The notes under the pieces are model-generated. The model worked only from the letters and a program-made list of their open reading frames with translations, did no database searches and was not told where the DNA came from. Positions 16,336 to 25,336 of a DNA stretch of 64,000 nucleotides are shown here, piece by piece. The stretch's first letter is position 1. Every line of letters starts with the position of its first letter. The stretch spans positions 1 through 64,000 of the forward strand of contig JBEBSD010000008.1 of the NCBI GenBank assembly GCA_040394475.1, in the 5' to 3' direction. The translations under genes were made by a program, and so were the position numbers. The stretch comes from JBEBSD01 sp040394475. Its GTDB lineage: Bacteria; Bacteroidota; Bacteroidia; Cytophagales; Spirosomataceae.

Positions 16336-16554
16336 TTACTTATAGCGATAGACAATTCTGGCTTTAGTCAGATCATACGGCGACATCTCCAGCTTCACGC
16401 GGTCGCCCGGCAAAATCTTGATATAATGCATCCGCATTTTCCCCGAGATATGTGCAATCACTTCATGCTTATTCTCCAACTGAACCCGGAACATCGCATT
16501 CGACAATGCTTCTACAATTACTCCGTCCTGTTCTATGGATGCCTGTTTCGCCAT
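16336..16554 (-). CDS. infA: Translation initiation factor IF-1
   Basis: 72 residues, a complete S1/OB-fold protein (VEALSNAMFRVQLENKHEVIAHISGKMRMHYIKILPGDRV...). It binds the 30S A site during initiation. It lies between map and rpmJ, 15 bp after map. Confidence 0.98.
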   Translation of the reverse strand: MAKQASIEQDGVIVEALSNAMFRVQLENKHEVIAHISGKMRMHYIKILPGDRVKLEMSPYDLTKARIVYRYK

Positions 16555-16569
16555 TTGTTTCCTTTTATG

Positions 16570-17382
16570 TTACGCTTCTACCATTAAACTGGTATTGGCT
16601 GTGACCTTTTCTATGTATTCGAACGTGGTTAATACCTCCGCTTTCCCTTTCCTGACTGCTACCGTATGCTCAAAATGAGCAGAAGGCTGACGGTCGGTCG
16701 TGCGAATGGTCCAGCCGTCGCGCTCCTGAACGATGGCCTTTTTACCGAGGTTAATCATCGGTTCAATCGCCAATACCATTCCTTCCTTCAGTACAACTCC
16801 TTTTCCCCGCTTTCCATAATTGGGAACTTCCGGACTTTCGTGCAAACTCTTGCCGACACCGTGCCCTACCAATTCCCGCACAACAGCATAACCCAATTTC
16901 TCGACATACTCCTGGATCGCTGCTGCAAGATCCCCCATCCGGTTACCATCCACTGCCTGGCCAATACCGCGGTACAGTGATTTCTTTGTTGCTACCAGCA
17001 ATTTCATCACTTCAGCATCCACCTCCCCTACCGGGTAGGTATAAGCACTATCGCTATGGAATCCATTCAGCATCACACCACAGTCGATGGAAACAATGTC
17101 TCCATCCTTCAGCTCGTATCCCCCCGGGATTCCGTGAACGACTACCTCATTGACCGAAATGCACAATGCACCGGGAAAACTGGGTACTTTCGCCGATCCT
17201 CCAAAACCTTTAAAAGAAGGAATTCCTTTATGGTCCCGGATAAACTCTTCGGCCACCTTATTCAGCTGCGCCGTAGCAACACCTGGCTTTATCCATTTGG
17301 CTACTTCCCCGTGCGTTCTGCCCAGTACATCGCCACTTAACTTAATCAGGCCAATTTCTTCCTCCGTCTTAAGATAAACCAT
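16570..17382 (-). CDS. map: Methionine aminopeptidase, type I
   Basis: 270 residues. It removes the N-terminal Met from new proteins. The five metal ligands are visible in order: Asp in VSIDCGV, Asp in FHSDSAY, His in VGHGVGKSLHE, Glu in LAIEPMI and Glu in HFEHTVAV. There is no N-terminal zinc-finger extension. It lies 11 bp after secY, as usual in this operon. Confidence 0.97.
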   Translation of the reverse strand: MVYLKTEEEIGLIKLSGDVLGRTHGEVAKWIKPGVATAQLNKVAEEFIRDHKGIPSFKGFGGSAKVPSFPGALCISVNEVVVHGIPGGYELKDGDIVSIDCGVMLNGFHSDSAYTYPVGEVDAEVMKLLVATKKSLYRGIGQAVDGNRMGDLAAAIQEYVEKLGYAVVRELVGHGVGKSLHESPEVPNYGKRGKGVVLKEGMVLAIEPMINLGKKAIVQERDGWTIRTTDRQPSAHFEHTVAVRKGKAEVLTTFEYIEKVTANTSLMVEA

Positions 17383-17393
17383 ACGCCAATACC

Positions 17394-18707
17394 TTACACT
17401 GCCAATGTTTCAGACCGGCCTTTAATCCTGCCCGACTTCATCAAACCTTCGTACCGGCGCATTAACAGGTAACTTTCTACCTGCTGTAAGGTATCCAGTA
17501 CCACCCCGACCATAATCAGCAGGGAGGTGCCGCCAAAGAACTGCGCAAAAGAAGTCGTTACTCCGAACAGACTCGCAATCGCCGGAAGAATCGCCACCAC
17601 TGCCAGGAGTATCGCTCCCGGGAAAGTAATGTGATCCAACACCGAGCTGATATAATCGGCCGTATTCTGACCGGGCTTTACTCCGGGAATAAACCCGCCG
17701 CCTCTTTTCATATCATCGGCGATCTGCTGCGGATTAACAGAAATGGCTGTATAAAAGAACGTGAAAACCAAAATCATAATACCAAACAGTACGTTATACT
17801 GCCAGGAGGTATAATCGGCAAAAATCGTGGCAATGTTCCCCGCAGTATCCGAACTTTCCGCAAAGAAAGACGCCACTGTGGAAGGCACAAACATCAGCGC
17901 CTGGGCGAAAATGATGGGCATTACCCCGGCAGCATTGACCTTCAACGGCAGGTACTGACGCTGTCCGCCGACGGTACGGTTGCCCACGACCTGTTTGGCA
18001 TATTGTATGGGAATCTTACGGATCGCCTGCGTCAGGATCACCGCCCCCATTATAACAAAGTAAAGCGCTACCATTTCCAGGACGAAGATCAGGATACCGC
18101 CATTGCCCCGCGAGGCAAATTCCTGTAAGATCGAGCTGGGGAAACGGGAAATAATCCCGATCATAATCAGCATCGAGATTCCGTTACCCACCCCTTTATC
18201 GGTAATCCGTTCTCCCAGCCACATACAGAACATGGTTCCGGAAGTAAGAATAAATACGGCAGCAATCGTAAATACACCTCTGCTTACGAGCAACGCTTCA
18301 TCCGGCACGGTGGTTTTCAAATACGTAAAACCCTGCGCAATGGTTACGAAAATGGTCAGCACACGGGTAATCTGGTTCAGCTTTTTACGGCCGGACTCAC
18401 CCTCTTTCTGCATTTTCTGAAAATAGGGCAAAGCCATTGTCAACAGCTGAATAGCGATTGACGCCGAAATATACGGCATGATACCCAACGCAAAAATAGA
18501 GGCTTTGCTGAAAGCGCCTCCGGAGAATACGTCTAACAGTCCTAGCAAACCATCGGTATTCACAATCAACTGATCAGGCTCGACACCAGGCAAGGCGACA
18601 AACGATCCCAACCGGAAGATAGTTATAAACAACAAAGTGTTGAGGATACGTGTCCTCAACTCTTCGATTGAAAAAATATTTTTAAGCGTTTCGATGAATC
18701 GTTTCAT
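17394..18707 (-). CDS. secY: Protein translocase subunit SecY
   Basis: 437 residues with ten predicted membrane segments. Conserved landmarks are LPGVEPDQL near the start, ALGIMPYISASIAIQLL, and KPGQNTADYISSVLDHITFPGA before the last helices. It forms the inner-membrane protein-conducting channel with SecE and SecG. It lies between rplO and map. Confidence 0.97.
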   Translation of the reverse strand: MKRFIETLKNIFSIEELRTRILNTLLFITIFRLGSFVALPGVEPDQLIVNTDGLLGLLDVFSGGAFSKASIFALGIMPYISASIAIQLLTMALPYFQKMQKEGESGRKKLNQITRVLTIFVTIAQGFTYLKTTVPDEALLVSRGVFTIAAVFILTSGTMFCMWLGERITDKGVGNGISMLIMIGIISRFPSSILQEFASRGNGGILIFVLEMVALYFVIMGAVILTQAIRKIPIQYAKQVVGNRTVGGQRQYLPLKVNAAGVMPIIFAQALMFVPSTVASFFAESSDTAGNIATIFADYTSWQYNVLFGIMILVFTFFYTAISVNPQQIADDMKRGGGFIPGVKPGQNTADYISSVLDHITFPGAILLAVVAILPAIASLFGVTTSFAQFFGGTSLLIMVGVVLDTLQQVESYLLMRRYEGLMKSGRIKGRSETLAV

Positions 18708-18774
18708 TGTCTAAGGTATCAACCTAGCTAGTTCGGGGGGCAGCAACGAAGCTGCCTTTCCTACTCAAATTTGA

Positions 18775-19221
18775 TTATAGTTTAGTGACCTTCCCACCCG
18801 CTTTCTCAATAGACGCCGCTGCGGCCGCTGAGAATTGATGAGCGGAGACCTCTACGGAAGAAGTCAGGGCACCCCGGTTCAGTATTTTCACCAGATCGTG
18901 CTTGCCTACGATACCGTTGCTTAGCAACAGCTCTATATTGATAACGGTAGCCTGGGTTTTCTCCGCCACTGCCTGTATGGTATCCAGGTTAATGGCTTTA
19001 TAAGCCACCCGGTTGATGTTATTAAAACCATACTTGGGTACCCGTCTCTGCAACGGCATCTGTCCACCCTCAAAGCCTTTCTTTGCACTGTAACCGGAAC
19101 GGGACTGGGCTCCCTTATGCCCCCGCGTGGAAGTACCTCCACGTCCGGATCCTTGTCCGCGCCCTACTCTTTTATTATTCTTAACCGAACCTGCTGCCGG
19201 CTTTAACGAGCTAAGCTTCAT
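18775..19221 (-). CDS. rplO: 50S ribosomal protein L15
   Basis: 148 residues. The Gly/Arg-rich N-terminal extension (RVGRGQGSGRGGTSTRGHKGAQSR split by a short linker) and the globular C-terminal domain (ALTSSVEVSAHQFSAAAAASIEKAGG) are complete. Confidence 0.98.
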   Translation of the reverse strand: MKLSSLKPAAGSVKNNKRVGRGQGSGRGGTSTRGHKGAQSRSGYSAKKGFEGGQMPLQRRVPKYGFNNINRVAYKAINLDTIQAVAEKTQATVINIELLLSNGIVGKHDLVKILNRGALTSSVEVSAHQFSAAAAASIEKAGGKVTKL

Positions 19222-19233
19222 TATGATAGAAAT

Positions 19234-19413
19234 TTAAATCTCTTCTACTTTTACAAGATGACTTACCTTACGGATAGCACCTTCAATACTATCGTTTTTT
19301 TCCTTTTCAACCGAACGGTTGATTTTGCCAAGCCCCAACCCCTGCATAATCTTCTTCTGAATCGCGGGCCGTTTGATGGTGCTTCTGATCTGTGTAATAC
19401 GAATTCTGGACAT
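19234..19413 (-). CDS. rpmD: 50S ribosomal protein L30
   Basis: 59 residues read from ATG at 19413. It begins MSRIRITQIRSTIKRPAIQK and continues with LGLGKINRSV, the ferredoxin-like L30 fold of usual length. It lies between rpsE (33 bp) and rplO (12 bp). Confidence 0.96.
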   Translation of the reverse strand: MSRIRITQIRSTIKRPAIQKKIMQGLGLGKINRSVEKEKNDSIEGAIRKVSHLVKVEEI

Positions 19414-19446
19414 AATCTAAAAGAATTAATGGGCCTGTATAACCAA

Positions 19447-19962
19447 CTATCCGTTGAACACTTTATCAAGCTTTACACGGCGTTGCATAGCCACCTGATG
19501 GGGTGCTCTCATTTTCAGCAAAGCATCCACGGTTGCTTTCACCACGTTGTGAGGATTGGAAGAACCTTTTGACTTGGCCAAAACGTCCCTGATCCCTGCT
19601 GATTCCAATACTGCACGCATCGGGCCTCCTGCGAGGACACCTGTTCCGGGGGCAGCCGGGCGGATCAGCACGAGGCCTCCGCTGAACTTTCCTTCCATTT
19701 CGTGGGGCACCGTACTTTTTACGATCGGCACCTGAAAGAGATTTTTCTTGGCATCATCGATCCCTTTTGCAATGGCGTCGGTGACTTCGTTGGCTTTCCC
19801 CAGTCCGTATCCTACAACCCCTTTGCCATCTCCTACCACTACTACGGCAGAAAAGCTGAAACGACGACCGCCTTTTACTACTTTTGCCACCCGGTTAATG
19901 GCTACCACTCTTTCTTTGAGTTCCGATTCGTTAACCTTTGAAGGTCTTGTATGATTTGACAT
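19447..19962 (-). CDS. rpsE: 30S ribosomal protein S5
   Basis: 171 residues. The double-stranded RNA-binding-like N-terminal domain (ELKERVVAINRVAKVVKGGRR) and the S5 C-terminal domain (VLAGGPMRAVLESAGIRDVLAKSKGSSNPHNVVKATVDAL) are complete. S5 contributes to decoding accuracy and lines the mRNA entry region. Confidence 0.98.
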   Translation of the reverse strand: MSNHTRPSKVNESELKERVVAINRVAKVVKGGRRFSFSAVVVVGDGKGVVGYGLGKANEVTDAIAKGIDDAKKNLFQVPIVKSTVPHEMEGKFSGGLVLIRPAAPGTGVLAGGPMRAVLESAGIRDVLAKSKGSSNPHNVVKATVDALLKMRAPHQVAMQRRVKLDKVFNG

Positions 19963-19974
19963 TTGCTGTATCTC

Positions 19975-20328
19975 TTAGAAATTTAAGCCACCCTCACGGG
20001 CTCCGTCGGCCAATGCTTTTACTTTCCCATGATATAAATACCCGTTACGATCGAACACAACGGCTGTCAAACCGGCCTCTTTCGCCTTCTCCGCAATCTT
20101 CTTTCCTACTTCCGCAGCCGCCGCTATATTGGTATTTTTCCTGTTGGCATCCCCTAATTCCAGAGAAGATGCACTCACCAGTGTAAACCCGTTGATATCA
20201 TCCACCAACTGCGCGTAAATATTCGTATTGGAGCGGAATACGGTTAACCTTGGTCGTTCAGCAGTACCCGAAACCTTTTTCCGGATATGATACTTAAGAC
20301 GTTGTCTTCTGTCTTTTTTAAGTGCCAT
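19975..20328 (-). CDS. rplR: 50S ribosomal protein L18
   Basis: 117 residues. It has a basic N-terminus (MALKKDRRQRLKYHIRKKV) and the 5S-rRNA binding core (RPRLTVFRSNTNIYAQLVDD, FDRNGYLYHGKVKALADGAREGGL). Confidence 0.98.
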   Translation of the reverse strand: MALKKDRRQRLKYHIRKKVSGTAERPRLTVFRSNTNIYAQLVDDINGFTLVSASSLELGDANRKNTNIAAAAEVGKKIAEKAKEAGLTAVVFDRNGYLYHGKVKALADGAREGGLNF

Positions 20329-20357
20329 GTTACTTGTATCTTCTAATATCTAGCTAA

Positions 20358-20915
20358 TTATTTCTTGGAGGCAGCTTTACCAGCCTTTCTGCGAATCTGC
20401 TCGCCGACAAACCGGATACCCTTACCCTTATAAGGCTCAATCTTCCGCAGCGAACGAATCTTCGCCGCCACCTGACCGATCAGTTCCTTGTCAATTCCTT
20501 CCAGGATCACTTTCGGGTTTTGTCCCTTTTCAGCAACCGTAGTGGTCTTAATCTCAGCAGGCACTGCCAGAAAAATACTATGTGAGTAGCCCAGGCTGAA
20601 TTCAATTACGTTGTTGGTAGCCGTAGCTTTATACCCTACCCCGACGATCTCCAATTCCTTCCTATAGCCATCGCTTACTCCCACGACCAGGTTACTGAGC
20701 AGCGACCGGTACAATCCGTGCAAGGCCTTATGCCGCTTCTGCTCAGTGGGGCGTACGACTTTCAATTCAGCGCCTTCCAGTTCTATTTTGAAATCAGGAT
20801 CCACCTGCTGTGACAACGTTCCTTTCGGTCCTTTCACCACCACTTCGTTACTGTCCGAGACAGCAATCGAAACCCCTGCAGGCAACTGAATAATTTTCTT
20901 TCCTATACGTGACAT
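20358..20915 (-). CDS. rplF: 50S ribosomal protein L6
   Basis: 185 residues with start chosen at MSRIGKKIIQLPAGV (20915). The frame is open for 18 more codons up to 20969, but that stretch overlaps rpsH and does not resemble L6. Two L6 repeats are seen, ending with the conserved GKGIRFVGEQIRRKAGKAA. L6 sits near the factor-binding site of the large subunit. Confidence 0.97.
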   Translation of the reverse strand: MSRIGKKIIQLPAGVSIAVSDSNEVVVKGPKGTLSQQVDPDFKIELEGAELKVVRPTEQKRHKALHGLYRSLLSNLVVGVSDGYRKELEIVGVGYKATATNNVIEFSLGYSHSIFLAVPAEIKTTTVAEKGQNPKVILEGIDKELIGQVAAKIRSLRKIEPYKGKGIRFVGEQIRRKAGKAASKK

Positions 20916-20934
20916 ATTCTTATCATTAACAGGT

Positions 20935-21333
20935 TTAGTACACGAAACATAATACTTCACCACCCACATTCAGCGCACGTGCCTCCTTATCGGTAATCAC
21001 CCCTTTGGAGGTAGACAGGATAGCAGTTCCCAGACCGTTCAATACGCGGGGAAGGCTATCCGACCCTGTATATTTTCTAAGCCCCGGCTTGCTGATACGC
21101 TCCAACTTCACAATCGCCGATTGCTTCGTTAAAGGATTGTATTTCAAGGCAATCTTGATAGTACCCTGATGCCCGGTTTCATCGAATTTATAATTCTGAA
21201 TATAACCTTTGTCGAAGAGTACCTTCGTAATTTCTTTCTTTATATTTGACGCAGGTATCTCTACCACTCTATGCCTTGCTTTTATGGCATTTCTGATACG
21301 TGTCAGATAATCTGCTATTGGATCCGTTACCAT
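20935..21333 (-). CDS. rpsH: 30S ribosomal protein S8
   Basis: 132 residues: DPIADYLTRIRNAIKA at the N-terminus and the conserved C-terminus with GLGTAILSTSKGVITDKEARALNVGGEVLCFVY. S8 binds the central domain of 16S rRNA. It ends 19 bp before rplF. Confidence 0.98.
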   Translation of the reverse strand: MVTDPIADYLTRIRNAIKARHRVVEIPASNIKKEITKVLFDKGYIQNYKFDETGHQGTIKIALKYNPLTKQSAIVKLERISKPGLRKYTGSDSLPRVLNGLGTAILSTSKGVITDKEARALNVGGEVLCFVY

Positions 21334-21374
21334 TTTTTTATAGTGACTCGTTTAAGCGCCCCAAAAAAGGAGTG

Positions 21375-21382
21375 CAAAGTTA
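21375..21382 (-). promoter_or_regulatory. Possible internal promoter -7 element upstream of rpsH
   Basis: TAACTTTG on the minus strand is a full match to TAnnTTTG, 41 nt before the rpsH start in the 77-bp rpsN-rpsH gap, one of the wider gaps inside the operon. No TTG is found at the right distance upstream. Confidence 0.3.
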
Positions 21383-21410
21383 AGTAATTGAAATCAGAAT
21401 TAAAAGTGGT

Positions 21411-21680
21411 TTACCAACTTGCTTTAGTAACCCCGGGTATTTTTCCTTCAGACGCCATCTCTCTGAAAACCACCCGGCAAATACCAAACTTGCGCATATA
21501 ACCACGGGGACGTCCCGTTATTTTACAACGGTTGTGCAGACGCACCGGAGAAGCATTTCGTGGAAGTTTGTCCAATCCAACCCAATCACCGGCTGCTTTT
21601 AACTTCGCACGCTTCTCGGCATACTTAGCTACTAACTGCCGTCTTTTCTTTTCCCGTGCTTTTATCGATTCTTTTGCCAT
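21411..21680 (-). CDS. rpsN: 30S ribosomal protein S14 (zinc-free long form)
   Basis: 89 residues (MAKESIKAREKKRRQLVAKY ... CKITGRPRGYMRKFGICRVVFRE ... GVTKASW). The two CxxC pairs of the short zinc-binding S14 are absent. It lies between rplE and rpsH. Confidence 0.98.
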   Translation of the reverse strand: MAKESIKAREKKRRQLVAKYAEKRAKLKAAGDWVGLDKLPRNASPVRLHNRCKITGRPRGYMRKFGICRVVFREMASEGKIPGVTKASW

Positions 21681-21700
21681 TTGTCAATAATTACTTTTAA

Positions 21701-22255
21701 TTATTTATTCGCATTACTGAAGGGCATTCCAAGCGCTTTGAGCAACTCATAGCCTTCTTCATCTGAATTGGTAGAAGTTACAAACGTAATATCCATCCCG
21801 GTAATCTTGTTCACTTTGTCGATACTGATTTCCGGGAAGATAATTTGCTCCGTTACACCAAACGTATAATTTCCGCGTCCGTCAAAACCTTTATCACTAA
21901 CTCCTTTAAAATCTCTTACCCGCGGCAATGCAATGGATATAAGACGATCCAGAAATTCGTACATCCGGCTTCCACGCAAGGTCACTTTCGCTCCGATCGG
22001 CATTTTCTCTCTTAATTTAAAGTTAGAAACCGCCTTCTTTGAAATCGTAGGGATGGCCTTTTGTCCTGTGATCAATCCCAGTTCCTCTACACCGATATCT
22101 ACCAGTTTCTTGTCAGCTACTGCTGCCCCGATTCCCTTGTTAATTACAATTTTCTGCAATTTAGGAACCTGCATGACCGATTTAAACTGAAACCTTTCCT
22201 TCAGTTTCGGTACCAATTCCTGTTTGTACGTCTCTTTTATTCTTGGAGTTGCCAT
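21701..22255 (-). CDS. rplE: 50S ribosomal protein L5
   Basis: 184 residues with start at MATPRIKETYKQELVPKLKE (22255). The frame is open upstream to 22372, but the extra 39 residues overlap rplX and are not L5-like. L5 binds 5S rRNA and contacts S13 and P-site tRNA; the conserved LRGSRMYEFLDRLI and PEISIDKVNKITGMDI stretches are present. Confidence 0.97.
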   Translation of the reverse strand: MATPRIKETYKQELVPKLKERFQFKSVMQVPKLQKIVINKGIGAAVADKKLVDIGVEELGLITGQKAIPTISKKAVSNFKLREKMPIGAKVTLRGSRMYEFLDRLISIALPRVRDFKGVSDKGFDGRGNYTFGVTEQIIFPEISIDKVNKITGMDITFVTSTNSDEEGYELLKALGMPFSNANK

Positions 22256-22319
22256 ATGTATGCTTAATTTTTGATGGATTTCCGACCCATCGTCGTTTAT
22301 CATCTGTTCCGTGGGCCAA

Positions 22320-22658
22320 TCAGATAAAATTGCCCGATTTTTTGGAGAACCTTTGCAGTTTACCGTCGGCATTCAGTTTCCGTCCGATACGGGTTGCCTC
22401 TCCGGTTTTAGGATCGACCACCTGCAGGTTGCTGATATGAATAGCCGCCTCACGCTTCTCAATGCTTCCCTGGGGGTTCTGTGCGTTTGGCTTCAAATGT
22501 TTGGTTACCAGGTTGGCGCCTTCCACTATAGCCCGTTGCTTCTTCACCAGCACCTCCGTAACGCGACCCGTTTTACCTTTGGAGTTTCCGGAGATTACTT
22601 TCACCGTATCTCCTTTACGAAGATGCAGTTTGCTGGGAGTATTGTTCGTATTTGCCAT
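22320..22658 (-). CDS. rplX: 50S ribosomal protein L24
   Basis: 112 residues with a KOW motif near the N-terminus (KGDTVKVISGNSKGKTGRV) and the conserved EGANLVTKHLKPN and GSIEKREAAIHISNL segments. It is an early 50S assembly protein. Confidence 0.98.
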   Translation of the reverse strand: MANTNNTPSKLHLRKGDTVKVISGNSKGKTGRVTEVLVKKQRAIVEGANLVTKHLKPNAQNPQGSIEKREAAIHISNLQVVDPKTGEATRIGRKLNADGKLQRFSKKSGNFI

Positions 22659-22718
22659 TGTCTTTTTAGAGTTTATTTCTTCGCTATGCCGTGTCCCGGG
22701 TCGCTCAGCTCCTGATTA

Positions 22719-23087
22719 TCAGATAACTTCCGGCGCCAGCGAGACAATTTTCATAAATTGTTTTTCACGCAATTCCCGTGCAACCGGTCCGAAAATCCGT
22801 GTTCCGCGCGGTTCATCGTTAGCGTTAAGCAACACGGCCGCATTGTCTTCAAAACGGATATAGCTTCCATCCTTCCGACGGATCTCCTTTTTGGTCCGGA
22901 CCACCACTGCCTTGGAAACAGTTCCTTTTTTTATATTGCCGGATGATACTACCGACTTCACCGTTACCACTATTTTATCTCCAATAGAAGCATATCGCTT
23001 ACCGGTCCCGCCTAACACCCGGATGACCAGCACTTCTTTCGCACCGCTGTTATCGGCTACGGAAAGCCTTGATTCCTGTTGTACCAT
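22719..23087 (-). CDS. rplN: 50S ribosomal protein L14
   Basis: 122 residues of full length (MVQQESRLSVADNSGAKEVL ... GTRIFGPVARELREKQFMKIVSLAPEVI). It is at the subunit interface. It begins 2 bp after rpsQ, so the two are translationally coupled. Confidence 0.99.
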   Translation of the reverse strand: MVQQESRLSVADNSGAKEVLVIRVLGGTGKRYASIGDKIVVTVKSVVSSGNIKKGTVSKAVVVRTKKEIRRKDGSYIRFEDNAAVLLNANDEPRGTRIFGPVARELREKQFMKIVSLAPEVI

Positions 23088-23089
23088 TA

Positions 23090-23353
23090 TTATTTCGCCT
23101 TTTCAAGTATTTCTACTAATCTCCACCGTTTGCTCTTGCTCAACGGCCGGGTTTCCATCACTTTTACTTTGTCACCGATTCCCGCATCGTTGTTCTCATC
23201 GTGCGCCATCAGCTTGGAAGTCTTTTTGGTAAACTTGCCATAGAACGGATGCTTTACTTTACGTTCCACCGCAATGACAATGGATTTCTCCATTTTATCA
23301 CTGACCACGAGGCCTATTCTTTCTTTACGTAGATTTCTGGTTACTTCAGCCAT
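23090..23353 (-). CDS. rpsQ: 30S ribosomal protein S17
   Basis: 87 residues. OB-fold protein with KERIGLVVSDKMEKSIVIAV and the conserved DKVKVMETRPLSKSKRWRLVEI. It lies between rpmC (15 bp) and rplN (2 bp). Confidence 0.98.
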   Translation of the reverse strand: MAEVTRNLRKERIGLVVSDKMEKSIVIAVERKVKHPFYGKFTKKTSKLMAHDENNDAGIGDKVKVMETRPLSKSKRWRLVEILEKAK

Positions 23354-23368
23354 TTTCTTAAGCGTTAT

Positions 23369-23569
23369 TTATTGCTTTGCATTCCTCTTTGCAGTGCCTT
23401 CCGTCAAAAGGCGTGCTATTTGTTTCCGCGCTGCCCGGATCCTTAACGGATTCTCAATTGGTGAAACAGCGTGTGCAAATTTCAGCTTAAGCAAACGCTC
23501 TCTCTCTTCAGCTACCTGTGCATTGATCTCTTCAATACTCAGTCCTTTAATATCCTCCTGCTTTTTCAT
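23369..23569 (-). CDS. rpmC: 50S ribosomal protein L29
   Basis: 66 residues with start at MKKQEDIKGLSIEEINAQVA (23569). An in-frame Met nine codons earlier gives a non-conserved extension and is less likely. L29 is a two-helix protein near the tunnel exit that helps dock SRP and trigger factor. Confidence 0.95.
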   Translation of the reverse strand: MKKQEDIKGLSIEEINAQVAEERERLLKLKFAHAVSPIENPLRIRAARKQIARLLTEGTAKRNAKQ

Positions 23570-23604
23570 TTTTCTGTCTTGTATTAGAATATCCAATCAG
23601 GGCA

Positions 23605-24033
23605 TTATGCCTCCTGATAATCCCGTCGAACAATGAATTTTGTTTTGATCGGCAGTTTCTGAGCAGCCAATGCCAATGCATTATTGGCCAGGTCAAGCGA
23701 TACGCCGGTAGCTTCGAACAGAATGGTTCCGGGCTTTACCTGGGCTACCCAATACTCGGGCGCTCCTTTTCCCTTACCCATCCGTACCTCCGCAGGCTTT
23801 TTGGTAATCGGCTTATCGGGGAAAATCCGAATCCATACCTGCCCTTCCCGTTTCATCGCACGGGTTACTGAAATACGTGCAGCCTCAATCTGGCGGGCTG
23901 TAATCCAACCCGACTCCAGCGATTTTATTGCGAATGAACCAAAGGCAATCTGGTGCCCGCGTGAAGCGATCCCGCTAAAACTTCCCTTCAGCTTTTGTTG
24001 CTTCCTGAATCTGGTTCTCTTAGGTTGTAACAT
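23605..24033 (-). CDS. rplP: 50S ribosomal protein L16
   Basis: 142 residues: MLQPKRTRFRKQQKLKGSFS at the N-terminus, then the conserved WITARQIEAARISVTRAMKR and RMGKGKGAPEYWVAQVKPG. It organises the A-site region of 23S rRNA. It lies between rpsC and rpmC. Confidence 0.98.
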   Translation of the reverse strand: MLQPKRTRFRKQQKLKGSFSGIASRGHQIAFGSFAIKSLESGWITARQIEAARISVTRAMKREGQVWIRIFPDKPITKKPAEVRMGKGKGAPEYWVAQVKPGTILFEATGVSLDLANNALALAAQKLPIKTKFIVRRDYQEA

Positions 24034-24080
24034 AACTTTAATAATTATTCCTATGCCGCCAAGGCATAGTCAAGTTCCAA

Positions 24081-24905
24081 TTATTTCTTCTTATTACGGT
24101 TGCTGCCGGCGCCTCCTTTACGGTTGCGATCGCCGCCTCCGCCACCACCGCCACGACGGTCATCTCCTCCACGTCCTCTGCGGTCTCCGCGCTCACCGCC
24201 CGGGCCGCCGCCTCTTTCCTGATGACGGTCACCGCCACGCTCGGTAGCTGCCGTTAACGCCGCCGGAGTCAGATCGCGCTTTCCGTAAAGTTCGCCTTTA
24301 AACACCCACACCTTGATACCGATTTTCCCATAGATGGTCTGCGCTTCCGATATGGCATAGTCAATGTCGGCACGGAGCGTATGCAACGGGATACGACCTT
24401 CCTTGTACTCTTCCGTACGCGCCATTTCCGCGCCGCCCAAACGACCGGACAACCGCAGTTTGATTCCCAATGCCCCTACCCGCATGGCGGAAGCAATTGA
24501 TTGCTTCATGGCACGACGATAGGAAATACGTGCTTCCAGCTGCTGTGCGATGGTCTCACCAACGAGTTTGGCATCAATTTCCGGACGTTTGATCTCATAA
24601 ATATTGATCTGCACATCTTTACCGGTGATGCTTTTCAATTCCTCCTTGATCTTATCTACTTCCGCCCCTCCTTTACCGATTACAATACCCGGCCGTGCTG
24701 TATGGATGGTAAGTGTAATACGCTTCAGGGTACGTTCGATCACTACCCGCGAAATCGCTCCTTTCGGAATACGGGCAGACATATATTTGCGGATTTTGTC
24801 GTCTTCAACCAGTTTGTCGGAAAAGTCTTTCTCACCGTACCAACTTGACTCCCATCCTTTTACTATTCCGAGTCTCAGACCTATAGGGTTAACCTTCTGT
24901 CCCAT
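24081..24905 (-). CDS. rpsC: 30S ribosomal protein S3 with Gly/Arg/Asp-rich C-terminal tail
   Basis: 274 residues. KH domain (about 40-110, with GIVIGKGGAEVDKIKEEL) and S3 C-terminal domain (about 120-205, ARISYRRAMKQSIASAMRVGALGIKLRLSGRLGGAE) are normal. After about residue 220 comes a 54-residue tail almost entirely of Gly, Arg, Asp and Lys with RGG-like runs (for example RRGRGGDDRRGGGGGGGDR), longer than plain S3 proteins. S3 lines the mRNA entry tunnel, so a disordered basic tail would sit by incoming mRNA. Function of the tail is inferred only. Confidence 0.97.
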   Translation of the reverse strand: MGQKVNPIGLRLGIVKGWESSWYGEKDFSDKLVEDDKIRKYMSARIPKGAISRVVIERTLKRITLTIHTARPGIVIGKGGAEVDKIKEELKSITGKDVQINIYEIKRPEIDAKLVGETIAQQLEARISYRRAMKQSIASAMRVGALGIKLRLSGRLGGAEMARTEEYKEGRIPLHTLRADIDYAISEAQTIYGKIGIKVWVFKGELYGKRDLTPAALTAATERGGDRHQERGGGPGGERGDRRGRGGDDRRGGGGGGGDRNRKGGAGSNRNKKK

Positions 24906-24928
24906 TCAATTATTCTCGTTTACCTTGT

Positions 24929-25288
24929 TTAATCTTCAGATACTTGTAAATCCTCATCTACGATAATCGTAATATGATTAGAGCGTTTCCGAATACGGTG
25001 AGCTCTTCCCTGCGGTGCAGGACGCAAACGTTTCAGCATACGGCCTCCATCTACGAATACCGTCTTAACAACCAGATCTGCATCTTCAATTTTCGCTCCC
25101 TCATTCCCCTGTTGCCAGTTGGCGATGGCCGACAATAACACTTTGTGCAGTATCGGAGCACCTACCTGAGGTTGAAATTTTAAGATAGACAATGCCTTGC
25201 TTATCTTTTGGCCACGGATCAAATCTGCTACCAGACGCATTTTGCGCGGCGAGGTAGGTACATTCCGTAATATTGCTCTTGCTTCCAT
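24929..25288 (-). CDS. rplV: 50S ribosomal protein L22
   Basis: 119 residues (MEARAILRNVPTSPRKMRLVADLIRG...) including the tunnel-lining loop region before RPAPQGRAHRIRKRSNHITI. It lies between rpsS and rpsC. Confidence 0.98.
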   Translation of the reverse strand: MEARAILRNVPTSPRKMRLVADLIRGQKISKALSILKFQPQVGAPILHKVLLSAIANWQQGNEGAKIEDADLVVKTVFVDGGRMLKRLRPAPQGRAHRIRKRSNHITIIVDEDLQVSED

Positions 25289-25336
25289 TTTCGTTTAAGT
25301 TATTGACCGGAAACTACTTGCCGGCTGCCAACAATG

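Noticed and set aside
24038..24238. Frame of 66 codons overlapping the S3 tail
   Set aside because: It is an out-of-frame reading of the repetitive Gly/Arg codons of rpsC and ends in the rpsC-rplP gap.
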